A DNA stretch of 13,660 bases, taken from contig DATLFO010000232.1 of NCBI GenBank assembly GCA_035541035.1, positions 1-13,660 of the forward strand, written 5' to 3'. The stretch is from DASWHR01 sp035541035. GTDB lineage: Bacteria; Actinomycetota; AC-67. Under the pieces are notes generated by a model. The model made no database searches. It saw only the letters and a list, made by a program, of their open reading frames with translations, and was not told where the DNA came from. Of the stretch, positions 1-6,661 are shown piece after piece (position 1 is the first letter of the stretch; each line of letters opens with the position of its first letter). The position numbers and the translations under genes were made by a program.

Positions 1-39
1 GGCTTGGGCGGCGCCGCCCGCGGCCGCTCCGCCCAAGCC
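1..39. repeat. 11-bp inverted repeat at the left edge of the window
   Basis: Bases 1-11 are the exact reverse complement of 29-39, with a 17-nt loop between them. It lies in the low-complexity FtsY linker, so chance is possible. The foldback touches the first base of the window, however, as the much larger one at the right end touches the last base. Confidence 0.55.
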
Positions 40-1141
40 GGAGGCGCCGCCCGCCGAGCCGAAGGCCGAGGCGCCCCCGGCGGTCGAGGCGCCGGCTTCT
101 CCCCCGCCTCCCGCGCCCGTTTCGCCGGCGCCTCCCGCGCCCGCTCCGCCCAAGCCGGAGGCGCCTGGCGCGCCCACGCCCGCTCCGCCTCTCGAGGCTC
201 CTCCGGCCGCGGAAGTCCCCCTCGTCGAGGAAGTCGAAGAGGTCGTCGAGCCGAAGAAGCGGCTTCGCGAGCGGCTCTTCAAGTCACGCTCGGGCTTCGG
301 TCAGGCGCTCGTCGGCGTCTTCAAGCGGTCGCAGCTGACCGAAGAGGACTGGGAGGACATCGAAGCGATCCTGCTCCAGGCCGACGTGGGTGTGAACGCC
401 ACGATGAAGATCGTCGAAGACTTGCGTGACAACGCCAAGAAGGTCGCGCCCGACGAGCTCGTCGGCAAGCTGCGCGAGAACCTGCTCGGCATCATCGGCG
501 ACGGCGAGCGGCGCATGATCCGCAAGAGCGACGGGCTGACCGTGTGGATCGTCACCGGCGTCAACGGAACGGGCAAGACCACCACGATCGGAAAGCTCGC
601 GCTGCGCCTGCACCGGGAAGGCAAGAAGGTCGTGCTGGCCGCGGCAGACACGTTCCGGGCCGCCGCCGACGAGCAGCTTCAGCGCTGGGCGGAGCGGAGC
701 GGCGCCGAGCTGGTTCGCCATCAGCACGGCGCGGACCCGGCCGCGGTCGCCTTCGACGGCGTCAAGGCCGCCAAATCGCGCGGTGCCGATGTGCTGATCG
801 TGGACACGGCCGGGAGGCTGCACACCAAGACCAACCTGATGGAAGAGCTCAGCAAGATCCGGCGCGTCGTCGAACGCGAGGCCGGCGCACCCGACGAGGT
901 GCTGCTCGTCCTCGACGCCACCACCGGACAGAACGGGATCGTTCAGGCGCGCGCATTTCTTGAGGCCGTCGGCGTCACGTCGGTCGCGCTCACCAAGCTC
1001 GACGGCACCGCCAAGGGAGGCATCGTGATCGCGGTGCAGCAAGAGCTCGGCCTGCCGGTGAAGCTCGTCGGCGTCGGCGAAACGCCCGAAGACCTTCAAG
1101 ATTTCGATCCTGCCGCCTTCGTGGACGCGCTGATCTCGTAG
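2..1141 (+). CDS. ftsY: Signal recognition particle receptor FtsY, 5'-truncated
   Basis: SRP receptor GTPase that docks SRP-ribosome complexes at the membrane and pairs with Ffh, whose gene follows. The reading frame is open from base 2, so the true start lies outside the window; 379 residues are visible. The first ~75 residues are a Pro/Ala/Glu-rich, acidic linker (the membrane-associated A region of FtsY), followed by the helical N domain (about 245-500) and the G domain. GTPase motifs seen: GVNGTGKTT (557-583), DTFRAAA (647-667), DTAGR (803-817) and TKLDG (992-1006). The C-terminal GVGETPEDLQDFDPAAFVDA is typical of FtsY and distinguishes it from Ffh. The frame has an internal GTG near 386 that is not the real start because conserved N-domain sequence lies upstream. 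The Trp in the first few codons is odd in this linker and may reflect a contig-end artefact. Confidence 0.97.
   Translation, partial: AWAAPPAAAPPKPEAPPAEPKAEAPPAVEAPASPPPPAPVSPAPPAPAPPKPEAPGAPTPAPPLEAPPAAEVPLVEEVEEVVEPKKRLRERLFKSRSGFGQALVGVFKRSQLTEEDWEDIEAILLQADVGVNATMKIVEDLRDNAKKVAPDELVGKLRENLLGIIGDGERRMIRKSDGLTVWIVTGVNGTGKTTTIGKLALRLHREGKKVVLAAADTFRAAADEQLQRWAERSGAELVRHQHGADPAAVAFDGVKAAKSRGADVLIVDTAGRLHTKTNLMEELSKIRRVVEREAGAPDEVLLVLDATTGQNGIVQARAFLEAVGVTSVALTKLDGTAKGGIVIAVQQELGLPVKLVGVGETPEDLQDFDPAAFVDALIS
24..165 (+). repeat. 25-bp direct repeat in the FtsY linker (24-48 and 141-165)
   Basis: Two identical 25-bp copies, offset by 117 nt (39 codons, in frame), both encode APPKPEAP in the Pro/Ala/Glu-rich N-terminal linker of FtsY. 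Exact nucleotide identity suggests a recent duplication or slippage within a flexible linker rather than selection on the peptide alone. Confidence 0.85.
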
Positions 1142-1149
1142 CGCCCCGG

Positions 1150-1155
1150 TAGAAT
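1150..1155 (+). promoter_or_regulatory. Candidate -10 element for ffh
   Basis: TAGAAT, preceded by GG, lies in the 23-nt gap between ftsY and ffh, 9 nt before the ffh ATG. No convincing -35 box is seen. If used, the transcript would begin within a few bases of the start codon. No Shine-Dalgarno sequence is visible before ffh, which is consistent with this. Confidence 0.4.
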
Positions 1156-1164
1156 CCCTCGCCT

Positions 1165-2580
1165 ATGTTCGATTCCCTTACCGATCGCCTGGAAGCAGCG
1201 TTCCGCCGCCTGCGTGGCAGCGGCCGTCTCAGCGAGGATGATGTCGATGAGGTCCTCAAAGAGGTGCGCATGGCGCTCCTCGAGGCCGACGTGCACCTGC
1301 AGACCGTCCGGCACTTCGTGTCGCGGGTGCGTGAACGCGCGGTCGGCGAAGAGGTTCTCAAGACGCTCACGCCCGCGCAGCAGGTCGTCAAGATCGTCAA
1401 CGAAGAGCTCGTCGGGATCCTGGGCGGCGAGTCCGAGCCGCTGAGGTTCTCGCAGCGGCCGCCGACGATCATCATGATGACCGGCCTCCAGGGCTCGGGA
1501 AAGACCACCGCTTCGGGCAAGCTGGCGATGCAGATCAAGAAGGGCGGCCGCCGCCCGCTGCTGGTCGCGTGCGATCTTCGCCGCCCCGCCGCGATTCAGC
1601 AGTTGCAGCAGCTCGGCGAGCAGATCGGCGTACCGGTCGTTGCCGACGAGTCCGCGACCGATCCGGTCGCGCTGGCGAAGTCGTCGCTGGAGGTCGCGCG
1701 GCAGCAGGGACGCGACGTGATCATCGTGGACACCGCCGGCCGTCTGCACGTCGACGAAGAGATGATGCACGAGGCCGCCGCGATCCGCGACACGATCAAC
1801 CCGACCGAGACGCTCCTGGTGGTGGACGCGATGACCGGTCAGGACGCGGTGAACGTCGCGACCAGCTTCCTCGAGAAGGTGGACTACAGCGGCATCATCC
1901 TGTCGAAGCTCGACGGCGACGCGCGCGGTGGCGCCGCGCTCTCGATCGCGCACGTGTCCGGCCGTCCCGTGAAGTTCGCCTCCGTGGGCGAGAAACTCGA
2001 CGAGTTCGAGCCGTTCCACCCCGACCGCATGGCGTCCCGGATCCTGGGCATGGGCGACGTGCTGACGCTCATCGAGAAAGCCGAAGAGGCCTACGAGGAA
2101 GAAGAGGCCGCGGCGCTCGAAGAGAAGATGCGCAAGGGGAAGTTCGACCTGCAGGACTTCCTCGATCAGATGAAGCAGCTCAAGAAGATGGGTTCGCTCG
2201 GCGGTCTGCTCAAGATGATTCCCGGCATGCGCCAGCACATGAAGGGGCTGGGCGAGATCGACGACGACGCGCTCAAGCACACGCAGGCCGTCATCCTTTC
2301 GATGACACCGGCCGAGCGCGCCGAGCCGGGCGTGATCGACGCCTCACGCAAGAAGCGCATCGCCAAGGGTTGCGGCATGACCGTCAACGACGTCAACGCG
2401 CTGCTGCGCCAGTTCGATCAGGCGAAGCAGATGATGAAGGCGATGGTCGGCGGGGGAGTGCCCGGCGTGCCCGCGATGACGGGCGGAGGCGGAGCGGGCA
2501 AGAGCGGCAGCGGCAAGGCCAAACGTCCCCACCGGCCCAAGACGCATCACAAGAATAAGAAGAAGAAGCGCAAGAAGTAG
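1165..2580 (+). CDS. ffh: Signal recognition particle protein Ffh (SRP54)
   Basis: GTPase and RNA-binding subunit of the signal recognition particle. It binds 4.5S RNA and signal sequences and delivers nascent membrane and secreted proteins to FtsY. 471 residues, slightly longer than typical. N domain at about 1-95. The G domain shows GLQGSGKTT (107-115), DTAGR (189-193) and SKLDGD (247-252). The methionine-rich M domain runs from about 325 (GKFDLQDFLDQMKQLKKMG) and includes the RNA-binding helix region RIAKGCGMTVNDVN. The protein ends in a Gly-rich then very basic Lys/Arg tail of about 25 residues, which probably binds RNA or ribosomes (inference). The ATG is chosen because MFDSLTDRLEAAFRRLRG is the usual Ffh N-terminus. 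It starts 23 nt after the ftsY stop with no Shine-Dalgarno, after a TAGAAT element. Confidence 0.98.
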   Translation: MFDSLTDRLEAAFRRLRGSGRLSEDDVDEVLKEVRMALLEADVHLQTVRHFVSRVRERAVGEEVLKTLTPAQQVVKIVNEELVGILGGESEPLRFSQRPPTIIMMTGLQGSGKTTASGKLAMQIKKGGRRPLLVACDLRRPAAIQQLQQLGEQIGVPVVADESATDPVALAKSSLEVARQQGRDVIIVDTAGRLHVDEEMMHEAAAIRDTINPTETLLVVDAMTGQDAVNVATSFLEKVDYSGIILSKLDGDARGGAALSIAHVSGRPVKFASVGEKLDEFEPFHPDRMASRILGMGDVLTLIEKAEEAYEEEEAAALEEKMRKGKFDLQDFLDQMKQLKKMGSLGGLLKMIPGMRQHMKGLGEIDDDALKHTQAVILSMTPAERAEPGVIDASRKKRIAKGCGMTVNDVNALLRQFDQAKQMMKAMVGGGVPGVPAMTGGGGAGKSGSGKAKRPHRPKTHHKNKKKKRKK

Positions 2581-2612
2581 GCCGGGCTCCGGATCGCGCC
2601 GGCGGCCCCCCT

Positions 2613-2666
2613 CGTCAGGTTTCCAGACGCACGCCGCGTCAGGTCCCTGGACGCACCGCGTCAGAT
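2613..2666. repeat. Short imperfect tandem repeat with small hairpins, between convergent genes
   Basis: The motif CGTCAGGT..CC..GACGCAC occurs at 2613-2635 and 2637-2657, and a shortened third copy begins at 2659; the periods are 24 and 22 nt. Each junction has GACGC facing GCGTC (2627-2640 and 2650-2662), able to form small hairpins. The third copy overlaps the stop codon of the minus-strand gene. Position between the convergent ends of ffh and that gene suggests a transcription-end region, but there is no T-tract, so I do not call a terminator. Confidence 0.55.
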
Positions 2667-3041
2667 CGCGTCGCAGAAGAAGCGGCCCGCGATCGCGCCT
2701 TCGGCCACGCAGCGGCTCACGAGCGGCGGATCCTCGACCGTGGCGCTTCGCTGACAGGTCACGTCCACGACGGGTGAGCCCGTCCGGTCGGCCGAGCATT
2801 CGACGAGCGCCTTGCCCGTCAGCGCATCCTCGAGCCGGATCTGGATCCGCGCTTCGGTCGCGCCGTAGGCCGTCCCGGATACCGAGTACGTGACCGGGCC
2901 CTCGCCGGGCGCGATCAGCAGGCACATGCCTCGCTGGGCCACGACGCCCTGGCAGCTTTCCGGAGGGTCGCCGGGCTTGGCCGACAGGCTCCCCTGCCCC
3001 GCCAGGGCCAGGGCGAGCGCGGCGAGCGCGATTCGTCTCAT
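2661..3041 (-). CDS. Small exported protein with six cysteines, function unknown
   Basis: Not recognised. The 126-residue product starts MRRIALAALALALAGQGSLS, a textbook Sec signal peptide (basic start, Ala/Leu core), with likely cleavage after the A at 21. The mature part is about 105 residues with six cysteines (30, 40, 82, 96, 111, 123), an even number suggesting three disulfides. It alternates polar and hydrophobic residues like a small beta-rich domain. An upstream in-frame extension to about 3179 is rejected because it runs into rpsP and is not protein-like, whereas the chosen ATG gives the signal peptide directly. It lies on the opposite strand, convergent with ffh and divergent from rpsP, so it interrupts a normally collinear cluster. 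Likely extracytoplasmic; function unknown. Confidence 0.75.
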   Translation of the reverse strand: MRRIALAALALALAGQGSLSAKPGDPPESCQGVVAQRGMCLLIAPGEGPVTYSVSGTAYGATEARIQIRLEDALTGKALVECSADRTGSPVVDVTCQRSATVEDPPLVSRCVAEGAIAGRFFCDAI

Positions 3042-3129
3042 GACGGCTCTTTCGCGCCGCCCCGCGGACGGTCCTGCCTTCGAATCCGACTTTCCGGGCG
3101 GCTGTGTGGCGGAGTGAGCGGACCTCCGG

Positions 3130-3135
3130 TAGCCT
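3130..3135 (+). promoter_or_regulatory. Candidate -10 element for rpsP
   Basis: TAGCCT preceded by GG, 9 nt before the rpsP ATG, exactly the spacing seen before ffh; both sites also read GCCTATG at the start codon. It lies in the divergent region between the minus-strand exported-protein gene and rpsP, so a promoter is required nearby. No good -35 box is visible. A leaderless or very short-leader transcript is inferred. Confidence 0.45.
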
Positions 3136-3144
3136 GTGCGGCCT

Positions 3145-3429
3145 ATGTCAGTTCGCATTCGTCTCACGCGCAAGGGCAAGAAGGGCCAGCCCTTCTATCG
3201 CGTCGTCGTCGCCGACCAGCGTTCGCCTCGGGACGGCCGTTTCGTCGAGGAGATCGGGACCTATAACCCGCTCACCGACCCTTCGACCATCAACATCAAC
3301 GAAGAGAAGGCGCTTGCCTGGCTCGCCAAGGGCGCTCAGCCCTCCGAGCAGGTCGGCCAGCTTCTTCGCCGGGTGGGGATATGGCAGAAGTTCACGGCCA
3401 CGAAGAAGAAGACGACGAAGGCGTCGTAG
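3145..3429 (+). CDS. rpsP: 30S ribosomal protein S16
   Basis: Small-subunit ribosomal protein that binds 16S rRNA during 30S assembly. 94 residues, normal length. The family signature is clear: SVRIRLTRKGKKGQPFYRVV at the N-terminus, then ADQRSPRDGRFVEEIGTYNP and a C-terminal region QPSEQVGQLLRRVGIWQKF followed by a Lys/Thr-rich tail. The ATG at 3145 is preferred over an in-frame GTG nine bases upstream because S16 proteins begin directly before the VRIRLTR strand. It opens the rpsP-khpA-rimM-trmD operon, and its last 49 nt overlap the start of khpA in another frame. Confidence 0.97.
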   Translation: MSVRIRLTRKGKKGQPFYRVVVADQRSPRDGRFVEEIGTYNPLTDPSTININEEKALAWLAKGAQPSEQVGQLLRRVGIWQKFTATKKKTTKAS

Positions 3430-3680
3430 CAGCGACGCTGGAATACGTCGCTCGCGCGCTCGTCGATCACCCCGACTCCGTTTCGGTCACCCGTCATCCG
3501 GGTGAGCCTCGCCCTGTCGTGCGCCTGGACGTGCACCCCGACGACATCGGCCACGTCATCGGTCGCGGCGGGCGCATGGCCCGTTCGATCCGCGCCGTCG
3601 CGAAGGCCGCCGCCGCGCTCGACGACCTGAGCGTGCACGTTCAGATCGGCGAGCCGCGGGACCGCGGCGACTCGCGCTAG
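3381..3680 (+). CDS. khpA: KH-domain RNA-binding protein (KhpA/YlqC family)
   Basis: Small RNA-binding protein normally encoded between rpsP and rimM in Gram-positive bacteria. In other bacteria the family acts with KhpB in RNA regulation and cell-envelope growth. 99 residues. The KH core is evident: LEYVARALVDHPDSVSV, then VVRLDVHPDDIGHVIGRGGR, with the GRGG loop at 61-64. The ATG lies inside rpsP, giving a 49-nt overlap. No ATG, GTG or TTG in this frame exists between the rpsP stop and the conserved LEYVAR, so the overlap appears necessary. The result is an acidic N-terminal extension (AEVHGHEEEDDEG) not usual in the family; the same bases encode the basic tail of S16. GGGTGGGG just upstream may serve as ribosome-binding site. 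Confidence 0.9.
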   Translation: MAEVHGHEEEDDEGVVAATLEYVARALVDHPDSVSVTRHPGEPRPVVRLDVHPDDIGHVIGRGGRMARSIRAVAKAAAALDDLSVHVQIGEPRDRGDSR

Positions 3681-3682
3681 CG

Positions 3683-4198
3683 ATGGCCGGCGCTCGGCGC
3701 CTCGTCGTCGGCCGCATCGTCACCGCTCACGGGATCCGCGGTGAATGTGTCGTCGACGTCCTGAGCGACGCCCCCGATCGCTTCGACCCCGGCCGGACCG
3801 TCCAAATCGACGAGCCCGACGGCCGGAGGATGCTCACGGTCGAGGCGGCGCGTCCGCACAAGGCCCGCCTGCTGGTGCTGTTCTCCGAAGTCCCGGACCG
3901 CACCGCCGCCGAGGCGCTGCGCGGCCGGTGGCTGACCATCCCCGCCGAGGACGCCGCCCCGCTTCCCGAAGGCCGGTTCTACCCGCATCAGATCGAAGGC
4001 TTCGACGTTCGCGACGAGGCCGGCGCGCCGCTGGGGGTGCTCGAGAGCGTGCTCGAGTATCCGGCCCACGACATCTGGGTCGTGCGCACGCCGGATCGCC
4101 GGGAGGTCATGGTCCCCGCGGTCGCCGAGTTCGTGCGGGGCGTCGATCCCGAAGCCAAGTCGATCGTGCTCGCGCCCATCGAGGGGATGTTCGAATGA
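3683..4198 (+). CDS. rimM: 16S rRNA processing/30S maturation factor RimM
   Basis: Assembly factor that helps mature the 30S subunit head, where it contacts S19. 171 residues, normal length. The N-terminal RimM barrel carries GRIVTAHGIRGE (10-21). The C-terminal PRC-barrel begins around FYPHQIEGFDV (99-109) and includes PAHDIWVVRTPDRREVMVPA and the terminal IVLAPIEGMFE. The ATG is 2 nt after the khpA stop, and the stop overlaps the trmD start (ATGA), so the genes are very likely co-transcribed and translationally coupled. No strong Shine-Dalgarno is visible. Confidence 0.96.
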   Translation: MAGARRLVVGRIVTAHGIRGECVVDVLSDAPDRFDPGRTVQIDEPDGRRMLTVEAARPHKARLLVLFSEVPDRTAAEALRGRWLTIPAEDAAPLPEGRFYPHQIEGFDVRDEAGAPLGVLESVLEYPAHDIWVVRTPDRREVMVPAVAEFVRGVDPEAKSIVLAPIEGMFE

Positions 4199-4878
4199 GG
4201 ATCGACGTCATCACGATCTTCCCGGAGTTCTTCGGCTCGCCGCTGCGGACCTCGCTGCTGGGCAAGGCGGTCGAGCGCGGGACCGTCGCGGTGAATGTGC
4301 ACGACCTGCGCGATCACGCCACCGACAAGCATCGCACGGTGGACGACGAACCGTTCGGCGGCGGGGCCGGCATGGTGATGAAGCCCGGGCCCTGGTTCGC
4401 GGCGGTCGAGGCGATCGACGGATGGGAGCAGGCCCGCCGAATCCTTCTGACGCCCGCGGGCCGCCGGCTCGATCACGGCTTGGCGGTGTCGCTCGCCGCC
4501 ACCCCGCACCTGATCCTGATGTGTGGCCGCTACGAGGGCATCGACGAGCGCGTCGCCATGCTCGCGACCGACGAGGTCTCCATCGGAGATTTCGTCCTGG
4601 CCGGGGGCGAGTCCGCGGCGCTGATCGTGATCGAGGCGGCCACGCGCCTGGTGCCGGGCGTGGTCAAGGAGCAGGCCTCCGTTGAAGAGGACTCCTTCGC
4701 CACCGGCCTGCTCGATTATCCGCATTACACGCGACCGGCCTCCTTTCGGGGCATGGCGGTCCCGGATGTCCTGCTCAGCGGCGACCACGGGCGAATCGAG
4801 CGCTGGCGGCGGGACGAGGCCCTCCGTCGGACCAAGGCCCGCCGGCCGGACCTGCTGCCGCCCGGCGAGGACGGGTAG
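4195..4878 (+). CDS. trmD: tRNA (guanine-N1)-methyltransferase TrmD
   Basis: Methylates G37 next to the anticodon using S-adenosylmethionine, preventing +1 frameshifting. 227 residues, typical of the family. SPOUT trefoil-knot motifs are present: MRIDVITIFPEFF at the start, EPFGGGAGMVMKPGP (52-66), LTPAGR (85-90), CGRYEGIDERV (110-120) and EVSIGDFVLAGGE (127-139). The C-terminal domain carries LLDYPHYTRP, whose Asp (174) corresponds to the catalytic aspartate of E. coli TrmD. The start ATG overlaps the rimM stop by four bases, with GAGGGG 8 nt upstream. Last gene of the operon; a 170-nt gap with a promoter follows. Confidence 0.97.
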   Translation: MRIDVITIFPEFFGSPLRTSLLGKAVERGTVAVNVHDLRDHATDKHRTVDDEPFGGGAGMVMKPGPWFAAVEAIDGWEQARRILLTPAGRRLDHGLAVSLAATPHLILMCGRYEGIDERVAMLATDEVSIGDFVLAGGESAALIVIEAATRLVPGVVKEQASVEEDSFATGLLDYPHYTRPASFRGMAVPDVLLSGDHGRIERWRRDEALRRTKARRPDLLPPGEDG

Positions 4879-4966
4879 ATCCCGGATCGATCCCGGGGCC
4901 GGAAGCGACGGTGACTGCCGAGACCGGACGGGGCCGAAGCGAGCGGGATCGTCCGGGAGAGGCGGG

Positions 4967-4994
4967 TTGCTACGGCGGAAAGCCCTGGTAACAT
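4967..4994 (+). promoter_or_regulatory. Candidate sigma-A promoter for rplS
   Basis: TTGCTA (4967-4972) and TAACAT (4989-4994) are separated by 16 nt, each matching four of six consensus bases. Transcription would start near 5001-5003, leaving a leader of about 47 nt before rplS. The promoter lies in the 170-nt trmD-rplS gap, which has no other coding content I can support. Confidence 0.55.
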
Positions 4995-5048
4995 GGTCCG
5001 TCGCGTCTGCCGAACGATCTCCGGCGACGCTCGTCGTAAGGAGACCCT

Positions 5049-5672
5049 GTGAACAAGATCGACCTGGTTGAGCAGCCACGCCTGCGCACCGACATCCCGG
5101 CGTTCCGTCCCGGGGACACCGTCAAGGTCCACGTCAAAGTCAGCGAAGGCGGGCGCGAGCGCATCCAGGTCTTCCAGGGCGTCGTCATCGCCCGTCGCGG
5201 TGGCGGGATTCGTGAGAGCTTCACGGTCCGCAAAATCTCCTTCGGCGTCGGAGTCGAGCGCGTCTTCCCGCTGCATACGCCGACTATCGCCAAGATCGAG
5301 ATCGTCCAGCACGGCAAGGTCCGCCGCGCCAAGCTCTACTACCTGCGCGAGCGCACCGGCCGTCACGCCAAGATCCGCGAGCGCCGCATCATGGCTCCGG
5401 TGGAAGGCACCGCCGTCGCTCCCGAGGACATCGTGCCCGAGATCGCGGATGAGGCGCCCGCCGAGATCGCGGCTCCGGAAGCGGCAGCCGAGCCCGTGGC
5501 TCCGGAAGCGGCCGCCGGGGACGCGCCCGCAGCCGAGGCAGCCGCCGAGCCCGCCCCCGAGGCGACCGAGCCGGCCCCTGCAGCGAGCGAGCCGGGTGCC
5601 GAATCCGGTGCAGAGTCGGGCGACGGCCAAGAGGCCGCGCCCGAGGCGCAGCCGGAAGAGCCCAAGGCCTAG
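5049..5672 (+). CDS. rplS: 50S ribosomal protein L19 with long Ala/Pro/Glu-rich C-terminal tail
   Basis: Large-subunit protein at the 30S-50S interface. The GTG start is supported by AAGGAG (5038-5043) with 5-nt spacing. Residues 1 to ~113 are a complete L19: FRPGDTVKVHVKVSEGGRER, QVFQGVVIARRGGGIRESFT, GVGVERVFPLHTP and KLYYLRERTGRHAKIRER. Residues ~115-207 are an added tail of about 93 residues, low in complexity and dominated by Ala, Pro and Glu, hence acidic and probably disordered. L19 is normally about 115 residues, so this nearly doubles it. The tail shares composition with the FtsY linker and the N-terminus of the following LepB. A role in docking or crowding at the ribosome surface would be inference only. 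Confidence 0.96.
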   Translation: MNKIDLVEQPRLRTDIPAFRPGDTVKVHVKVSEGGRERIQVFQGVVIARRGGGIRESFTVRKISFGVGVERVFPLHTPTIAKIEIVQHGKVRRAKLYYLRERTGRHAKIRERRIMAPVEGTAVAPEDIVPEIADEAPAEIAAPEAAAEPVAPEAAAGDAPAAEAAAEPAPEATEPAPAASEPGAESGAESGDGQEAAPEAQPEEPKA

Positions 5673-5673
5673 G

Positions 5674-5679
5674 TAACAT
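5674..5679 (+). promoter_or_regulatory. Candidate -10 element for the first lepB
   Basis: TAACAT preceded by GG starts 2 nt after the rplS stop and ends 10 nt before the lepB GTG. No Shine-Dalgarno is present in the 17-nt gap, so near-leaderless initiation is plausible. Read-through from rplS is also possible. Confidence 0.4.
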
Positions 5680-5689
5680 CCCCTCCGCC

Positions 5690-6658
5690 GTGAGCAGCGA
5701 CTCCGACGGCGGAACGATCCCGACAGGATCGCAGCCGCCGACTCCTCCGCCGCAACCTTCCGAGGTTGGCGGATCCGCATACCCACCCGACGGGCCGCAG
5801 CATCCCGCGGAGCCCCGTCATCCCGACGGGCCGCAGCATCCCGCGGAGCACGCGCATCCCGCGGGGATGCAAGCACCTCCCGTCGCGCCCTCGCCTGCCT
5901 CCGGGCCGGTCCCGGGGGATCCTGACGCGAGCCATGCGGGGCCCGAGTCCGCGCCCGAGGACGAAAAACCCACGGGCAAGAAGCAGGGCTCGTTTTTCAA
6001 GGAGCTGCCGATCCTGATCCTGATCGCCTTCGGATTGGCGCTGCTGATCAAGTCGTTCTTGATCCAAGCCTTCTACATCCCGTCCGAGTCGATGGTCCCG
6101 ACCCTCAACGTCGGGGATCGCGTCCTGGTCAACAAGGTCGTCTACAAGATGCGCGAGCCGCGGCGAGGCGAGGTCATCGTCTTCGTGGGCGAGCGGTTCC
6201 AGGAGAACCGTTCGTTCCTGCAGCGCGTCCGCGACGCGCTCACGAGCGGGTTCGGCGGCAAGCAGGGTCCCGAGCGCGACTTCATCAAGCGCATCATCGG
6301 GCTGCCCGGCGAGACCGTCGAGGGCGTCGGCGGCCGCGTGATCGTCACGCCGGCGGGCGGCGGGGCGTCCTTCGCGCTCGACGAGCCCTACCTCGCGCAG
6401 CCGATGACCCAGTCGTTCTCGGCCGTGACCGTCCCGAAGGGCTCCTACTTCGTGATGGGCGACAACCGAGGCAACTCGTCCGACTCGCGCGGTGCGCTCG
6501 GCTCGATCAAGAAGGGTGAGATCGTCGGCAAGGCGTTCGTGCGGGTCTGGCCCCTGAGCCGGTTCCGTCGCTTGACTCGCCCCGGCTATGCCGAAGGAGC
6601 CGCGATCGCGTTGCCGGCGCTGTGGATGCATCACCGCCGCCGGAGGGACGCGGCGTAG
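5690..6658 (+). CDS. lepB: Signal peptidase I (first of tandem pair), Pro/His-rich N-terminus
   Basis: Membrane serine protease (S26) that removes signal peptides from exported proteins. 322 residues. Residues 1-100 are a cytoplasmic, Pro/Gly/His-rich extension with a 12-residue tandem repeat; one transmembrane helix follows at about 105-127 (LPILILIAFGLALLI). The catalytic Ser is S134 in IPSESMVPTL and the general-base Lys is K200 in DFIKRIIGLPGE. The later GDNRGNSSDSRG (258-268) is the conserved box E. GTG start, chosen because it follows a TAACAT element and no better start precedes the TM segment. It lies 3 nt from a second signal peptidase gene; tandem copies are common in actinobacteria. 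Confidence 0.95.
   Translation: MSSDSDGGTIPTGSQPPTPPPQPSEVGGSAYPPDGPQHPAEPRHPDGPQHPAEHAHPAGMQAPPVAPSPASGPVPGDPDASHAGPESAPEDEKPTGKKQGSFFKELPILILIAFGLALLIKSFLIQAFYIPSESMVPTLNVGDRVLVNKVVYKMREPRRGEVIVFVGERFQENRSFLQRVRDALTSGFGGKQGPERDFIKRIIGLPGETVEGVGGRVIVTPAGGGASFALDEPYLAQPMTQSFSAVTVPKGSYFVMGDNRGNSSDSRGALGSIKKGEIVGKAFVRVWPLSRFRRLTRPGYAEGAAIALPALWMHHRRRRDAA
5786..5849 (+). repeat. 36-bp tandem repeat in the first lepB
   Basis: A 28-nt stretch at 5786-5813 recurs identically at 5822-5849, period 36 nt (12 codons), encoding DGPQHPAE twice. A shorter echo (HPAG) follows near 5852-5865. The repeat lies in the predicted cytoplasmic, disordered N-terminus, where copy number may vary between strains. 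Confidence 0.85.
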
Positions 6659-6661
6659 GCC

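Noticed and set aside
1096..2280. 394-codon minus-strand open frame opposite ffh
   Set aside because: Mirror of the ffh coding sequence; no independent protein features.
2581..2612. Rho-independent terminator right after ffh
   Set aside because: G+C-rich with short self-complementary pieces, but no single strong stem and no T-tract.
4879..5048. A structured L19 leader or other regulatory RNA before rplS
   Set aside because: The predicted leader is only about 47 nt and no convincing stable structure or known motif was seen; only the promoter and ribosome-binding site are supported.
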